The notes: generated by a model from the letters alone, not told the origin. Positions 23,714 to 34,006 are shown, counted from the stretch's first letter. The stretch: 57,303 nucleotides of DNA from an uncultured Flavobacteriaceae bacterium (GCA_947500445.1 CANMSB010000032.1:1-57303); one strand, 5' to 3'. Numbers and translations are program-made.

Positions 23714-26700
23714 ATGAAAAAAAATGACACTTACTTTATAAAATTGAAAACCAACATTTTGTTAGTGCTCTGCGCATTTTGTATCACTACCGCCTTTTCT
23801 AAAAAAACGACCACCGCGAAAGGGAATCCGGTTGATGCGACACCAGAATTGAAAAACCAACTGCATACGGCCTCATACGGTGGAACCATGATCAACCTAT
23901 CCGACTCGAACATAAACTATAGTCAGGATAAAACGGAGAAAGCGTCAGAGGTTTATGACCTTGTACTATTGGCAGGGCAGTCAAATATGCGAGGTAGGGC
24001 ACTTTGGTCTGAACGAGTCCCCAGAAATCACCCGGCCGAAACGGATGTGGGCGTACTTTTGAGCAACAATTCCAATGTAATCGGGGTTTCGAGAAATATT
24101 GGTGATTTTAAGGCTTTATCGCCCCACCTGCACAAATTAAAAAAAACAGGGGTTGAAGTAAGAAATTATGGAATGTACGTACCGCTGGCCCGCAAACTAT
24201 ATGATTGTGGACAAACCAAGTTGGCCATTATCAATGGGTCTTCTGGCGGAACTTCTATCAAAATTTGGCAAAAAGGCGAACGCATGTACAACGACTTTCT
24301 TGCACGAATTACGCGGGAAGTAAGGGCACTAAAACAAGCCAACAAAACCATTAATCTGGTCGGTTTTGGTTGGCAACAGGGCGAAGCGGATAAAGCAATG
24401 TCCAAAAATCAATATCGTGCGCTACTGAGAACTATGCTTAGCGACCTAAAGGCCGATATTGAAAATTTACTTCCCGGCCAGGCAAATTCGATGAAAGTAG
24501 TTTTGATGGAACCGGCCTATACATTTGCCGGGCAATTAGACCTAGATGTTGCCCATGCGATGCAGGAATATGCCTCGAACAATGCTGCTACCACTTCCTA
24601 TGTCAGTACCATTGATCTTACTACCAGAGTTGACAATGAACCCATTCATTGGGATGCCGTTGCCATTAGGACAGCGGGCAATAGACTGTTCAATGCAATG
24701 ATCTCATGCGATTCAGGAACGGGAGATGGAACACTGCCCAATATCACCGATTTGAGGGCCACCTATACCGAAAGTGGTGTAACCTTAAACTGGAGCGATG
24801 TTGCAGGTGAAACAGGCTATCGTGTTCGTCGGTTTAGAGGGGATGATGTGGACAATATTGGCGACGTTGCAGCAAACACGCTTACATTTACCGACACAAA
24901 TCCCGAACCTGGTGCGGAGTATACGTATGTTGTAAGACCCATGTTAAATGATGAGGCCGTGGCTTATTCTAACAAGGTAACGATCACCATCCCTTCACAA
25001 GATGAAGATGACACCGAAACAGGCGGTATAAGGGTATTGCCACCTCGCAACGATATACCCAGATCAAATGAATATCAGGTATTTGTTTCGGTCAATGAAA
25101 ATGGCCCTTACAAAGAGGCGCATGTACATCATACCTTTGCGAAGAACAACACCATCATGCCTGGATATTCAAATACGGGTGACCACTTCTTACGGGGGTA
25201 TAAGATGGGTTATGTGAATTTTGAGTTTGGTAATCAGGGAGCATGGGTGAAAGTTGTGAAGAAAAATGGCAATATTTCAAACCTGGAGGTCCGTCCCAGT
25301 AAAAAAGGAGCGGCAGTCAAGTATGTAACCGAAAACGACAAGCGTGTCGCCAAGATACGCGTGAAAGCGCCTACCACTGCATATCTGAAAACAGCTTATC
25401 TTTCCGTAGTGCCCCTGTCCGGAGCAAAGGCACAATTAGAAAATACCCTTGGTATTTTTGCCAATCCGTTCATCGACGCCCCCACGAACAATCTCGTTGT
25501 AGTACAACCGGGCACAAGCATGCCCAGAGCGTCCAATCTCACTGCGGGACAAACGGTAGTTTTTAAACCTGGGACACATAATATGGGACTCAATTACAAG
25601 GTAAAAAATGGGGTAAACTACTACTTTGCCAATGGTGCTTTTGTAAAAGGTACGTTTGAAAAAGAGGTGGAATACAACAACATAAGAGTTTTTGGCTTGG
25701 GGATCCTTTCAGGTGCACATTTACCCAGGTTTATCAACGGAACAAAACAATCGCAAGCTGCAATTAAATGGTTAAGAGGCAGTAGCAATCTAAAGATCGA
25801 GGATATTACCATCGAAGACCCCTCGCACCATTCCTTGACCATTGGTGACGGTACAGCTGCCGCACCTAATAAAATTCGCCGGGTTAAGATCATGAGTTGG
25901 CGCCCCAATGGAGATGGGATACATGTATCGGGTTATGCACTAGTTGAAGACTGTTTCACCCGAACACAAGATGATGGCTACTATGTTGCCAGCGCCATGG
26001 ACGACGTTACGATACGGCGCATTTCATCATGGAATGACGGGAATGGTTCCGCCTTTATCTTTACCGCTTATGCAGGCGGAAAAAATTGTGTTGTTCGTGA
26101 TGCCGATATCCTTTACCATCGTGGCAACGTAAACAATACATCGGGCGGAAATGTCATTGATTTGCAAGGCCTGAAATCCGACGCTGTTATCGAAAATATT
26201 CTGTTGGAAAATATACGGGTAGAAGACAAAGACCTAAATAAACGACTTTTTGACCTGAAGATGCAACCAGGCAAAAATTCGGGTGAGCGCTTGGTAAGTG
26301 CAAAATTCAGGAATATCACTTTTAGGAACTGGACCGTGGCGGCCGATGGAGGACTTAAAAGCAGGTTCTTAGGGTATAGCAATACCATTTTCCCCCAGAA
26401 CATCACCTTTGATTGTGTTTCCATTGGTGGCCAGGAATTAACCGACCTGAAGAACTGGACCAAAAAAGACCTCAAGTTAAGCGAAATACAATTTATGGGT
26501 TGCAATGGCAATGGTAGTACGAGGCTGCAAGCAGATAATGTGGCGGCCAAGCAATTGCTGCTATATCCAAATCCGGCCCAAAGCACCGTTACCTTGGACA
26601 GTCAAGAAGACATTCTTTATGTGAATGTTTATACGCTTTCGGGAGCATTGCTGAAACAGATTACCACCTTCGAAGGCAGGAGTATCGATGTGTCCGAGTT

Positions 26701-26779
26701 GAAAGATAGCACATACATACTGTCCGTTGTCGACGTAAATGGCCATAAGGAAAGTGGCAAACTCGTCATACGGCATTAA
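23714..26779 (+). CDS. Secreted multidomain enzyme: SASA esterase, Fn3, beta-helix, T9SS tail
   Basis: 1021 aa. Signal peptide; SASA (carbohydrate acetylesterase) domain at about 78-335 with GQSNM (catalytic Ser90) and HWDAVAIRTAGN; fibronectin type III at about 343-430; a right-handed beta-helix at about 440-940 resembling GH49/GH28-type enzymes (DGIHVSGYALVEDC, RTQDDGYYVASAMDDVTIRR, SSWNDGNGSAF); T9SS type-A sorting domain at about 945-1021 (LYPNPAQSTVTL...). It would deacetylate and cleave one acetylated glycan outside the cell. Substrate is unknown; hydrolase versus lyase cannot be decided from motifs alone. Confidence 0.85.
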   Translation: MKKNDTYFIKLKTNILLVLCAFCITTAFSKKTTTAKGNPVDATPELKNQLHTASYGGTMINLSDSNINYSQDKTEKASEVYDLVLLAGQSNMRGRALWSERVPRNHPAETDVGVLLSNNSNVIGVSRNIGDFKALSPHLHKLKKTGVEVRNYGMYVPLARKLYDCGQTKLAIINGSSGGTSIKIWQKGERMYNDFLARITREVRALKQANKTINLVGFGWQQGEADKAMSKNQYRALLRTMLSDLKADIENLLPGQANSMKVVLMEPAYTFAGQLDLDVAHAMQEYASNNAATTSYVSTIDLTTRVDNEPIHWDAVAIRTAGNRLFNAMISCDSGTGDGTLPNITDLRATYTESGVTLNWSDVAGETGYRVRRFRGDDVDNIGDVAANTLTFTDTNPEPGAEYTYVVRPMLNDEAVAYSNKVTITIPSQDEDDTETGGIRVLPPRNDIPRSNEYQVFVSVNENGPYKEAHVHHTFAKNNTIMPGYSNTGDHFLRGYKMGYVNFEFGNQGAWVKVVKKNGNISNLEVRPSKKGAAVKYVTENDKRVAKIRVKAPTTAYLKTAYLSVVPLSGAKAQLENTLGIFANPFIDAPTNNLVVVQPGTSMPRASNLTAGQTVVFKPGTHNMGLNYKVKNGVNYYFANGAFVKGTFEKEVEYNNIRVFGLGILSGAHLPRFINGTKQSQAAIKWLRGSSNLKIEDITIEDPSHHSLTIGDGTAAAPNKIRRVKIMSWRPNGDGIHVSGYALVEDCFTRTQDDGYYVASAMDDVTIRRISSWNDGNGSAFIFTAYAGGKNCVVRDADILYHRGNVNNTSGGNVIDLQGLKSDAVIENILLENIRVEDKDLNKRLFDLKMQPGKNSGERLVSAKFRNITFRNWTVAADGGLKSRFLGYSNTIFPQNITFDCVSIGGQELTDLKNWTKKDLKLSEIQFMGCNGNGSTRLQADNVAAKQLLLYPNPAQSTVTLDSQEDILYVNVYTLSGALLKQITTFEGRSIDVSELKDSTYILSVVDVNGHKESGKLVIRH

Positions 26780-26997
26780 ACAAGACCATCGGGGCGGTGA
26801 ACTATTATTTCCCTACCCCTATTTTGTTTTGATCGGTAAAGGGTCCCATAAATAGTTGTTGAAATATCAAACCAAGACGGTTTCACAATAGTTTCTGCAG
26901 CCATTTCATTGTGAACATGCTTAAACAAGGTCTACTAGATATGACGTGCCAGGGCTACCTAATAACTATAAAATACGCTTCCCTTTAATCTTATAAA

Positions 26998-29900
26998 ATG
27001 ATGAATACGAAAAATACACTCCCCATTTTACTGTTTCTAGTGCTATTTGCATCCCGCAATGCACTTGCGCAAAACATTCCAGTGATACGTCCAACCATAA
27101 CCTCGGAACCCATGTTGGGAAATGGGGATAAGGCAGATGACCCCAGTATCTGGATTCACCCCAATACACCAAGCAAAAGTGTGGTCTTAGGAGTGAATAA
27201 AAGTAAAACGGACGTGGGCGGCATCTACGCCTTTAAATTGGATGGAAAATCTGTAAGGCAAAGCACTTGGCAAGAAGCAATCAATCTATTTGAAAAAGGC
27301 GAACGCTATAACAACATTGATATCAAATACAACTTTGATACCGGTCAACAACTTTGGGATATTGTATGCGTTTCAAACCGATCAGATGAGGAAATAGATG
27401 TTTTTAAGGTCAACAAGAATACCAGTGGCGATTTTATTTCCCTGGAAAAAGTGGGTGAAATAGCGCTGGGAAATGGCTTCTTATCCGGAGGCGATGCCCC
27501 CTATGGCCTGGCCATGTTCCATAACAAAGCCAAAGACATCCATTACGTTATTGTTAGTGATAAGGCGGGAAAAGTAGCGCAATATCGATTGGAGCCCAAC
27601 CTGTCCGGTGCGGAAGAGGACCGTATCAAAGGGGTACGGGTAACAGCGGTAATAGATGTTAGTGGCAACGGAACTGAAGTTGAAGGAATTGTGGCGGATG
27701 ACGAGAAAAACGTCATCTACATCGCCGCTGAGGACAAAGGTATTTATCGATACCCTACCAACGGCGACGGTGTACTTATGAATGAAAGAGTGACCGTCGC
27801 TACCGTATCCGGTAATGCCAACCTTGCTGCAGATGTGGAGGGGTTAACGTTGTATTACGGAAACTCGGGAAATGGATATTTAATAGCATCGGTCCAGGGA
27901 AAAAATCAGTACGCGGTTTTCGAAAGAAGCTTTGCAGATAGCCAGGCCAAAAACAAATACCTCAAAAGCTTTGCTCTCACCGATGTTCAAAATACAGATG
28001 GTATTGATGTCACCAACGTGAATTTAGGAGACGATTTCGCGAATGGCATGTTTTTGGCCCACGATGGAGTGGCAAATCAAATTTCACGTTACAAATTTGT
28101 AAAATGGGATGCCATAGCAAACGCCGGTAATACGCCTTTGAACATACAAACCGATTACGACCCAAGATCAAGCGATTCCAATGCCACAGGAAATGCGACG
28201 GACAAAATACATGTAAATCAAGTAGGTTACGAAACCTTACATCCCAAAGACTTTAGAACCAATTTTTCAGCGGCTTCTTTCCAGTTATTGGATACTGATA
28301 ACAATGTAGTGTTTACGGGAAACATGTCTGATTCCAAATACGATAAATACGCCAATGAAAACGTCTTCAAAGGTGATTTTTCAGATTTTACCGCCCCTGG
28401 TAGGTACAGGGTCAAGGTAAATGAACAAACCTCTCCTGCTTTTGTTATTGGTGATCGAGTGTACCAGGAGTTGTTCCGTACTTCGTTAAGGGGGATCTAT
28501 TCCAGCCGTTGTAGTTATGCTGTTCAACATGAGGTTGTAGGGCATCCTAAATGCCACTTGCATGCCGGCAAACAGCGATATGTAGATGGTAACTACATTG
28601 CGGACAATAGAAATGTTGAAGGTGGCTGGCATAATGGAGGCGATTACAGAAGATCGACGATGAGCCATGCCCAGGCGGTCAATAGAATGTTGGAAATAGC
28701 AGAGTTGTTTCCCCGTGAATTTGATGAAATCCCCTCTTCTTTAGCTTCAAATGAGCGTATTTCCGGTATGCCCGATTTGTTGATAGAGGCAAAATGGGGG
28801 CTGGATTGGATGATAAAGATGATGAACGATGACGGCGGTGTTTCCATTGGTCTCGGCCCGGTTCAAGACAGTCATCCAAGCCGGGTACCTCCTCAGAACG
28901 ATCATACGGAATACCTGATCGGGGATGTATACTCCACAAACACGGGTAAAGTAGGGGCCGTATTGGCCAGAGCAAATCGTGTATTTAAAGACTACGACAC
29001 ACCATTTGCGAATCGCTGTCAGCAAAAGGCAATAGCAGCATGGAATTTTTTAAACGCGAATGGAAGGACAGGATCTGCGGATACGGTCGAGGCATATCGT
29101 TTTGACTTTACCTACGAGGAAGATTTCCTTTGGCTCTCCATGGAATTATACATCAACACAGGGGAACAAAAATATCATGACAAATTTGTTGCTATCTATA
29201 ACAGCTACAGCAAACTAAATTATCCCTTCCCGGAAGAAAACCCAAATACACATTCTATGCGTATCGAGAATCTTTTACAGGTACTGCAGCGCTATTGCCT
29301 TATTGAGAATAGGGCCGTTAATGCTACCATTAAAAATGATATCATCAATGCGATGAAGGCGCAACTTGGTTCTTACATGGCTCAAAATACTTCGGACGGT
29401 TATGGCAATATATTGCCAGAGAAGTATTGGGAGCACCGGCATACCATTGGAAACATGCTTCACAAAGCATGGACTTTGATGGGTGCTTATCACATTACAG
29501 GAGATATCAAATATAAGAATGTAGCGTTAGATCAATTTCATATCCTATTGGGTAGAAACGCGCTAGGCAAGGTGTTCATTACCGGTGTAGGCAGTTCTCC
29601 TGTGACAACCCCGCATTTTAGGCCTTTTAGTATTAGTGATGCTGCACCTAGCGGGCTTCCGGTCAAAGGCCCTTCGCACGACAGAAGTTATCTCAACAGC
29701 AATTACAATGACAACGTACCCCCACCTGCTAAGGCGTATATAGATGCGTACAATAAACACTGGGTAAATGAACCGGATATCGAAGTTATGGGTTACCTAA
29801 TCGCCTTTTCCGGATATTTTTTGCAGGATACCCAAGATTCTGGAACGCCCGGCGGTGACAGACTGGTCGTAAAGGCAAAAGGCGACAGCGGTAAAGAAGC

Positions 29901-30597
29901 GTTTCGGGTACTGGTCGAGGGTACTCAAATAGGAGCTACACAACAAGTGACCAAAAGCTACCAGCAATTTGAGTTCATTCTCCCTACGCCAAATGCACCC
30001 ATACGAATCGAATTCCTAGATGGATCCCTTGAAGAAAATGGTGAAGACAAAAACCTACAAATAGATTTTATCTCAATAGGTGACACCATTTTACAAGCAG
30101 AACAACAAGCAGTAAACACCGGAAGTTATAATAATGAGACCAATAGCTGTGGAGGGGCGCTTTCTGAAAGATTGCTATGTCAAGGTTTTATTGAATTTCT
30201 AAGTGAAGATAGCGATGGCGATGGCGTATTTGATGTAAATGACAACTGTCCCACGACTCCCAACGCCGATCAAGCGGATAAAGATGATGACGGAATTGGT
30301 AATACTTGTGATCATGATGCTAGTAAATCCCTATTGGATATAAGTAGTGTTGAAAAACTAACATTCTATCCCAATCCAAATAAAAACAGGATTTTGAAGT
30401 TGGAAATACCCAAGGAAGAAACCACTATTTTAGCGGCACGCATTCTTGATATGAATGGCAGACTAATTTATGAAATGGCCAATACGTCCGTAAAAAGGCT
30501 ATTAGAAATAGATTTAAGTTCAATCCCATCCGGAATGTACATTATTGAGGCAATCACCACATCTAAGCGACATACGGGCAAGCTAATTCTTAAGTAA
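26998..30597 (+). CDS. Secreted phytase-GH9 fusion with CBM, TSP3 repeats and T9SS tail
   Basis: 1199 aa. Signal peptide; beta-propeller phytase domain at about 25-380 (GNGDKADDPSIWIHP, DGKSVRQ, GDAPYGLAM, VEGIVADDE, ADVEGLTLYYG); CelD-type Ig domain at about 400-490 (DKIHVNQVGYETLHPK); GH9 catalytic domain at about 495-945 with base region GGWHNGGD (D549) and acid NEPDIE (E925) plus GRNALGKVFITGVG; a beta-sandwich CBM-like domain (about 955-1050); thrombospondin type 3 repeats (1069-1104); T9SS sorting domain. It lies 218 bp after the SASA gene. A phosphatase propeller joined to an endoglucanase is unusual. Confidence 0.88.
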   Translation: MMNTKNTLPILLFLVLFASRNALAQNIPVIRPTITSEPMLGNGDKADDPSIWIHPNTPSKSVVLGVNKSKTDVGGIYAFKLDGKSVRQSTWQEAINLFEKGERYNNIDIKYNFDTGQQLWDIVCVSNRSDEEIDVFKVNKNTSGDFISLEKVGEIALGNGFLSGGDAPYGLAMFHNKAKDIHYVIVSDKAGKVAQYRLEPNLSGAEEDRIKGVRVTAVIDVSGNGTEVEGIVADDEKNVIYIAAEDKGIYRYPTNGDGVLMNERVTVATVSGNANLAADVEGLTLYYGNSGNGYLIASVQGKNQYAVFERSFADSQAKNKYLKSFALTDVQNTDGIDVTNVNLGDDFANGMFLAHDGVANQISRYKFVKWDAIANAGNTPLNIQTDYDPRSSDSNATGNATDKIHVNQVGYETLHPKDFRTNFSAASFQLLDTDNNVVFTGNMSDSKYDKYANENVFKGDFSDFTAPGRYRVKVNEQTSPAFVIGDRVYQELFRTSLRGIYSSRCSYAVQHEVVGHPKCHLHAGKQRYVDGNYIADNRNVEGGWHNGGDYRRSTMSHAQAVNRMLEIAELFPREFDEIPSSLASNERISGMPDLLIEAKWGLDWMIKMMNDDGGVSIGLGPVQDSHPSRVPPQNDHTEYLIGDVYSTNTGKVGAVLARANRVFKDYDTPFANRCQQKAIAAWNFLNANGRTGSADTVEAYRFDFTYEEDFLWLSMELYINTGEQKYHDKFVAIYNSYSKLNYPFPEENPNTHSMRIENLLQVLQRYCLIENRAVNATIKNDIINAMKAQLGSYMAQNTSDGYGNILPEKYWEHRHTIGNMLHKAWTLMGAYHITGDIKYKNVALDQFHILLGRNALGKVFITGVGSSPVTTPHFRPFSISDAAPSGLPVKGPSHDRSYLNSNYNDNVPPPAKAYIDAYNKHWVNEPDIEVMGYLIAFSGYFLQDTQDSGTPGGDRLVVKAKGDSGKEAFRVLVEGTQIGATQQVTKSYQQFEFILPTPNAPIRIEFLDGSLEENGEDKNLQIDFISIGDTILQAEQQAVNTGSYNNETNSCGGALSERLLCQGFIEFLSEDSDGDGVFDVNDNCPTTPNADQADKDDDGIGNTCDHDASKSLLDISSVEKLTFYPNPNKNRILKLEIPKEETTILAARILDMNGRLIYEMANTSVKRLLEIDLSSIPSGMYIIEAITTSKRHTGKLILK

Positions 30598-31087
30598 TCG
30601 CATGGAAACCATGCTATGGTTACATTCGTATTGATTGATTTGGTCTTGGCAATTGCGGATTTTTTCGCATAGCCATGGAATGGGGAAGAGCCTCATAGCG
30701 AACCTAAATTGGGAAAACGAACTACGCTTCAAGTTGAAGGAGAGAAAAATCGGCGAAATTACCGTCTCTGGCAACGGGGGTATGGTAAAACAGTTGAAAG
30801 AGATTTTCGCTGTAAACAAGTAGTGAATGCGCCGGTAGTTCCCAGAAAGGGAATCTGTTAGCGCATTTTTTATTGCAAAAAGGAAAGAACCTTTGAACCC
30901 GCTTCAGCGCTAAAAATCTATTTCGGATGGAAAGAATACCGTTTTAACTTTGAAATTGGATCAAAACAAAATGAAAAATGGTACTCGGGGGGAACACCTG
31001 GAAACCACTAGGTCATCAGGCCTATTCTAGTACCATTTTTTTAACTATTCGGGCTTGGACGCTATCGTAAAATTCGCTTGTCGCAAT
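30598..31087. other. Intergenic region with slipin remnant
   Basis: About 490 bases. Contains the slipin 3' fragment (30712-30823), its terminator copy to 30872, and one more TTTTAACTTTGAAAT repeat motif near 30943. Otherwise no gene was seen. Confidence 0.6.
30712..30823 (+). pseudogene. Slipin gene 3' fragment (duplicate of 21480-21610)
   Basis: Translated, it ends KIGEITVSGNGGMVKQLKEIF and AVNK, identical to the slipin C-terminus. About 27 bases are deleted in frame compared with the intact gene, and similarity fades upstream of 30700. The downstream terminator is also duplicated (to about 30872). No start or SPFH core is present. Confidence 0.8.
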
Positions 31088-31858
31088 TTAATTTTTGAAT
31101 ACCTTAATATAGTCAATAACGAATTCTTGGGGCAGTATGTCATTATCGATATCATGCCCGCCAAAATCGCCGCCAATCGCCGCGTTTAGAATGAGATAAA
31201 AAGGTTGGTCGAAGGGCCAAATTTTTTCATCTTTTTTATCGGGTTGAAATGTGTACAACAGCACTCCATCCACAAAAAATTCGATCTTATCGGGTGTCCA
31301 GTTGGCTGCATAGACATGAAAGCCTTCCTCGATATTCTCAATAGTACTTTTTTTCGTATTTACCGTTTTACCATGGCTATCGGCAGTGTGCAGGGAATTA
31401 AAGATCACATCTGGTTCGCGCCCTACGTATTCCAGGACATCGATTTCCCCACATAACGGCCAACCGACCTCTCTGTGGTTGGATCCAAGCATCCAAAAGG
31501 CCGGCCATATCCCTTTTCCTATCGGTAGTTTGGCCCGTGCCTCCACCCTACCATACTTGAACTCGAACTTCTTCTCGGTAGTGATTTTTGTAGAAGTATA
31601 TACCGAGTCTTTTTTATCCACGGTAATGTACAGATACCCATTTTCCAATCTGTGGTTGGATTTTGTGTATACCTGTGGTTCGTTATTCCCCCAGCCACAC
31701 AGATCGGGGCAACCGTCACCCAATTCAAAATTCCAATATTCCTTGTTCAGGCCAGTACCTGAAAAGTCTTCCTCCCAAAGCAATACCTCTTGCGCATTGC
31801 ATGAAATAATGAGAAGTAAAATCAAAGGAAAGCGCACGAAACGCATAATGTATTTCAT
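31088..31858 (-). CDS. GH16 family beta-glucanase (laminarinase type), lipoprotein
   Basis: 256 aa from ATG 31858; the upstream in-frame extension overlaps the next gene and lacks a signal. Leader MKYIMRFVRFPLILLLIISC has a lipobox, so the enzyme is probably membrane-anchored. Catalytic signature GEIDVLEYVG (about 137-146), E-x-D-x-x-E with the extra residue typical of laminarinases. Cleaves beta-1,3 (and possibly mixed-linkage) glucan. Last gene of the SusCD operon. Confidence 0.93.
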   Translation of the reverse strand: MKYIMRFVRFPLILLLIISCNAQEVLLWEEDFSGTGLNKEYWNFELGDGCPDLCGWGNNEPQVYTKSNHRLENGYLYITVDKKDSVYTSTKITTEKKFEFKYGRVEARAKLPIGKGIWPAFWMLGSNHREVGWPLCGEIDVLEYVGREPDVIFNSLHTADSHGKTVNTKKSTIENIEEGFHVYAANWTPDKIEFFVDGVLLYTFQPDKKDEKIWPFDQPFYLILNAAIGGDFGGHDIDNDILPQEFVIDYIKVFKN

Positions 31859-31886
31859 AGTTACAACTAATTTGACGAACAGCGCT

Positions 31887-34001
31887 TTATTGGTACATTC
31901 TGATGTAGTCAACTTCCATGGTCGACTGGGTAAAATTCGAATCGATATCGCCACCAAAGGTGCCTCCCATGGCCACATTTAAAATGAAAAAGAAGTCCTT
32001 GTTAAAGGGCAAGGTACCGTCATTGGAAACGGTATGGTATACGGTACCGTCTACCGCAAATTTAATTTCGGTCTGCGTCCATTCCATTTCATAAATATGA
32101 AATTCCTCGGATACGCCCGAGACCAACGTCGATCCCGTTCTGGCATTGCCCGCAAAATTATTGGGATCGTGGGTACTGGCAAAAACAATGTCCTGTTGGT
32201 TGCCCACATGTTCCATAATATCCATTTCACCCGCGGCTGGCCATGGGTTGGTCAAGTAATCCCCTCCCAACATCCAAATTGCGGGCCAGGTACCTCCGCC
32301 CGTGGGCAGCTTGGCCCTTGCCGCTACCCTACCGTAGGTAAACTCCTGAAGTCCCTCACTTTTTATCCGTGCCGAGGTATAGGCGGAACCCATTGGACCT
32401 GCAAGCCCGAAGTCAAAGAAAATTACGATCCTATCGTAATCGAACCCCGGAGCGGCACTTAGATCATAGGTCAATTCTTCCCATTGGTTTTCGACCGTTG
32501 TGGTCGCATCTACCTCTACAAATTTTGAACCGTCCGATGAATCTTCAAGCTTAAGTCGAACAACGGCCCCCGATTTAGGGGACCAGGTCTTTAAAAGCAA
32601 TCGGTTGTTTACAGAAAAATCCAAAGGCGCATCCAAATCAAAAAATGTTCCCGCAAAGGTGGCTGCACCCGCATTCTTCGTGAACGATGCCACGTTCGCG
32701 GAAGTATTGATGCCAGAAATATCGGGATTACCGACCACCGCGGAGCTTGCCCCTTCGAACCCATTGAATTCTGGAGCTGTTCCCTCAAAATCCTGTACTT
32801 CCTGAATAGGATTTGCACCAGCATCGGCCTGTCGGAAACTATCGTAATAATAAACATCGGCCGCACTGCCTCCTCCGGTCGCCCTAGCGGTTATCTTCAA
32901 AAGATCGTTTTCAACAACAACGTTGTCGGCATTACTGGTATAGCTTTGGGCCTCTTCATTGCCCCAACCGTTATCGCCCGTTCCTAAATCGTAGGTCCAA
33001 TTTGCAGGATCGGGAGCCCCGTCAACGTCGAACTCATCCGACCATACGAGGGTATTAAAAACGGTTTCCAACGCTTCTCCGCTTCCGGTATCCCCTTGGT
33101 CTTCCGGTACAAAAACGCTGTACCAGGCAAGTGGGTCGTCACCATTGAAAGGTTGGCTGATTCCACGCAAGGCCAATCTGTTCTCAGAAAGCTCCAATAT
33201 TTCGTACTGCCCCGGTATCACCGACCAATAGCTTAAAAAGCTACTGCCGACATCCAACGTACGGGTTCCATCTTCGTTTTCGATGATTACAAAACTCGTA
33301 TCAAAAACCGCTTGATCCGTGATATCGCGGCATTCATCCGCAAATTGTTGGGGGGTAGCGTCCGGAAAAAATCGGTTTACCTCGGTCCAGTTCATAAATA
33401 TTTCATTCCCTTCCCCAGGTTCCAAGGTGTACCCGTAATTATCGTTTTCATCATAACTGAACACTAATACATCATCATACAGACAGGAATTTAACTGGTT
33501 TGGGCCTGCACTGAAGAATTCGGGAAAACTATTTGTCAAGGGACCTACTCCAAAATGACCGCCTACGGTCCGGTCCCAGACCCATCTTTTGGTACCATCG
33601 CCACCGATCAGCCTTAGGGTTTCCTCATCGATAAACAAACGCACATCCATATCCACGTTGACCGTGGTACTTGAACTTACGCCTCCTTTACCAAAAGCTA
33701 TGACCGTAATGGGCGTGGAGAACTGCCCGGACCGGGTATATCTAAAACTGGCCGACTCTCCATTTGAAATTACGACGGGGTCTTCCCCTTGATTGAAAAT
33801 GATATGAAAATTAAGCGCATTTTCGGCTGATGGCGTAACGGTTACGTTACCGGATTGGTCATCGGCCACCAAGGTGTTTACCGTAAGGTTGGAAGGTACT
33901 ATAACGGCATCCAATGTGGGTTCGTCTTCCTGACACGAAATTAATAGGGCCAGTGCCGTAAAGAGGCCCATACAATAGCTGATTGCTCTTTTCATGGTCA
34001 T
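31887..34001 (-). CDS. GH16 laminarinase-type lipoprotein with nested CBM-like domain
   Basis: 704 aa, lipobox LALLISC. A PKD-like domain (about 40-115) is followed by a Trp-rich domain (120-310), then GH16 starting at LVWSDEFDVDG (about 318) with catalytic GEMDIMEHVGN (near 587). Between LLKITARA and YTSARIKSEG of the GH16 fold lies an extra 135 residues (about 400-537) that match the third repeat of the glycan-binding protein next door. Thus a binding module is inserted within the catalytic domain. It starts 5 bp after the upstream gene. Endo-beta-1,3-glucanase at the cell surface. Confidence 0.9.
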   Translation of the reverse strand: MTMKRAISYCMGLFTALALLISCQEDEPTLDAVIVPSNLTVNTLVADDQSGNVTVTPSAENALNFHIIFNQGEDPVVISNGESASFRYTRSGQFSTPITVIAFGKGGVSSSTTVNVDMDVRLFIDEETLRLIGGDGTKRWVWDRTVGGHFGVGPLTNSFPEFFSAGPNQLNSCLYDDVLVFSYDENDNYGYTLEPGEGNEIFMNWTEVNRFFPDATPQQFADECRDITDQAVFDTSFVIIENEDGTRTLDVGSSFLSYWSVIPGQYEILELSENRLALRGISQPFNGDDPLAWYSVFVPEDQGDTGSGEALETVFNTLVWSDEFDVDGAPDPANWTYDLGTGDNGWGNEEAQSYTSNADNVVVENDLLKITARATGGGSAADVYYYDSFRQADAGANPIQEVQDFEGTAPEFNGFEGASSAVVGNPDISGINTSANVASFTKNAGAATFAGTFFDLDAPLDFSVNNRLLLKTWSPKSGAVVRLKLEDSSDGSKFVEVDATTTVENQWEELTYDLSAAPGFDYDRIVIFFDFGLAGPMGSAYTSARIKSEGLQEFTYGRVAARAKLPTGGGTWPAIWMLGGDYLTNPWPAAGEMDIMEHVGNQQDIVFASTHDPNNFAGNARTGSTLVSGVSEEFHIYEMEWTQTEIKFAVDGTVYHTVSNDGTLPFNKDFFFILNVAMGGTFGGDIDSNFTQSTMEVDYIRMYQ

Positions 34002-34006
34002 AGGTT

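Noticed and set aside
30635-30823. Independent 62-residue gene
   Set aside because: The C-terminus equals the slipin end and the upstream part is not conserved, so it is a pseudogene fragment.
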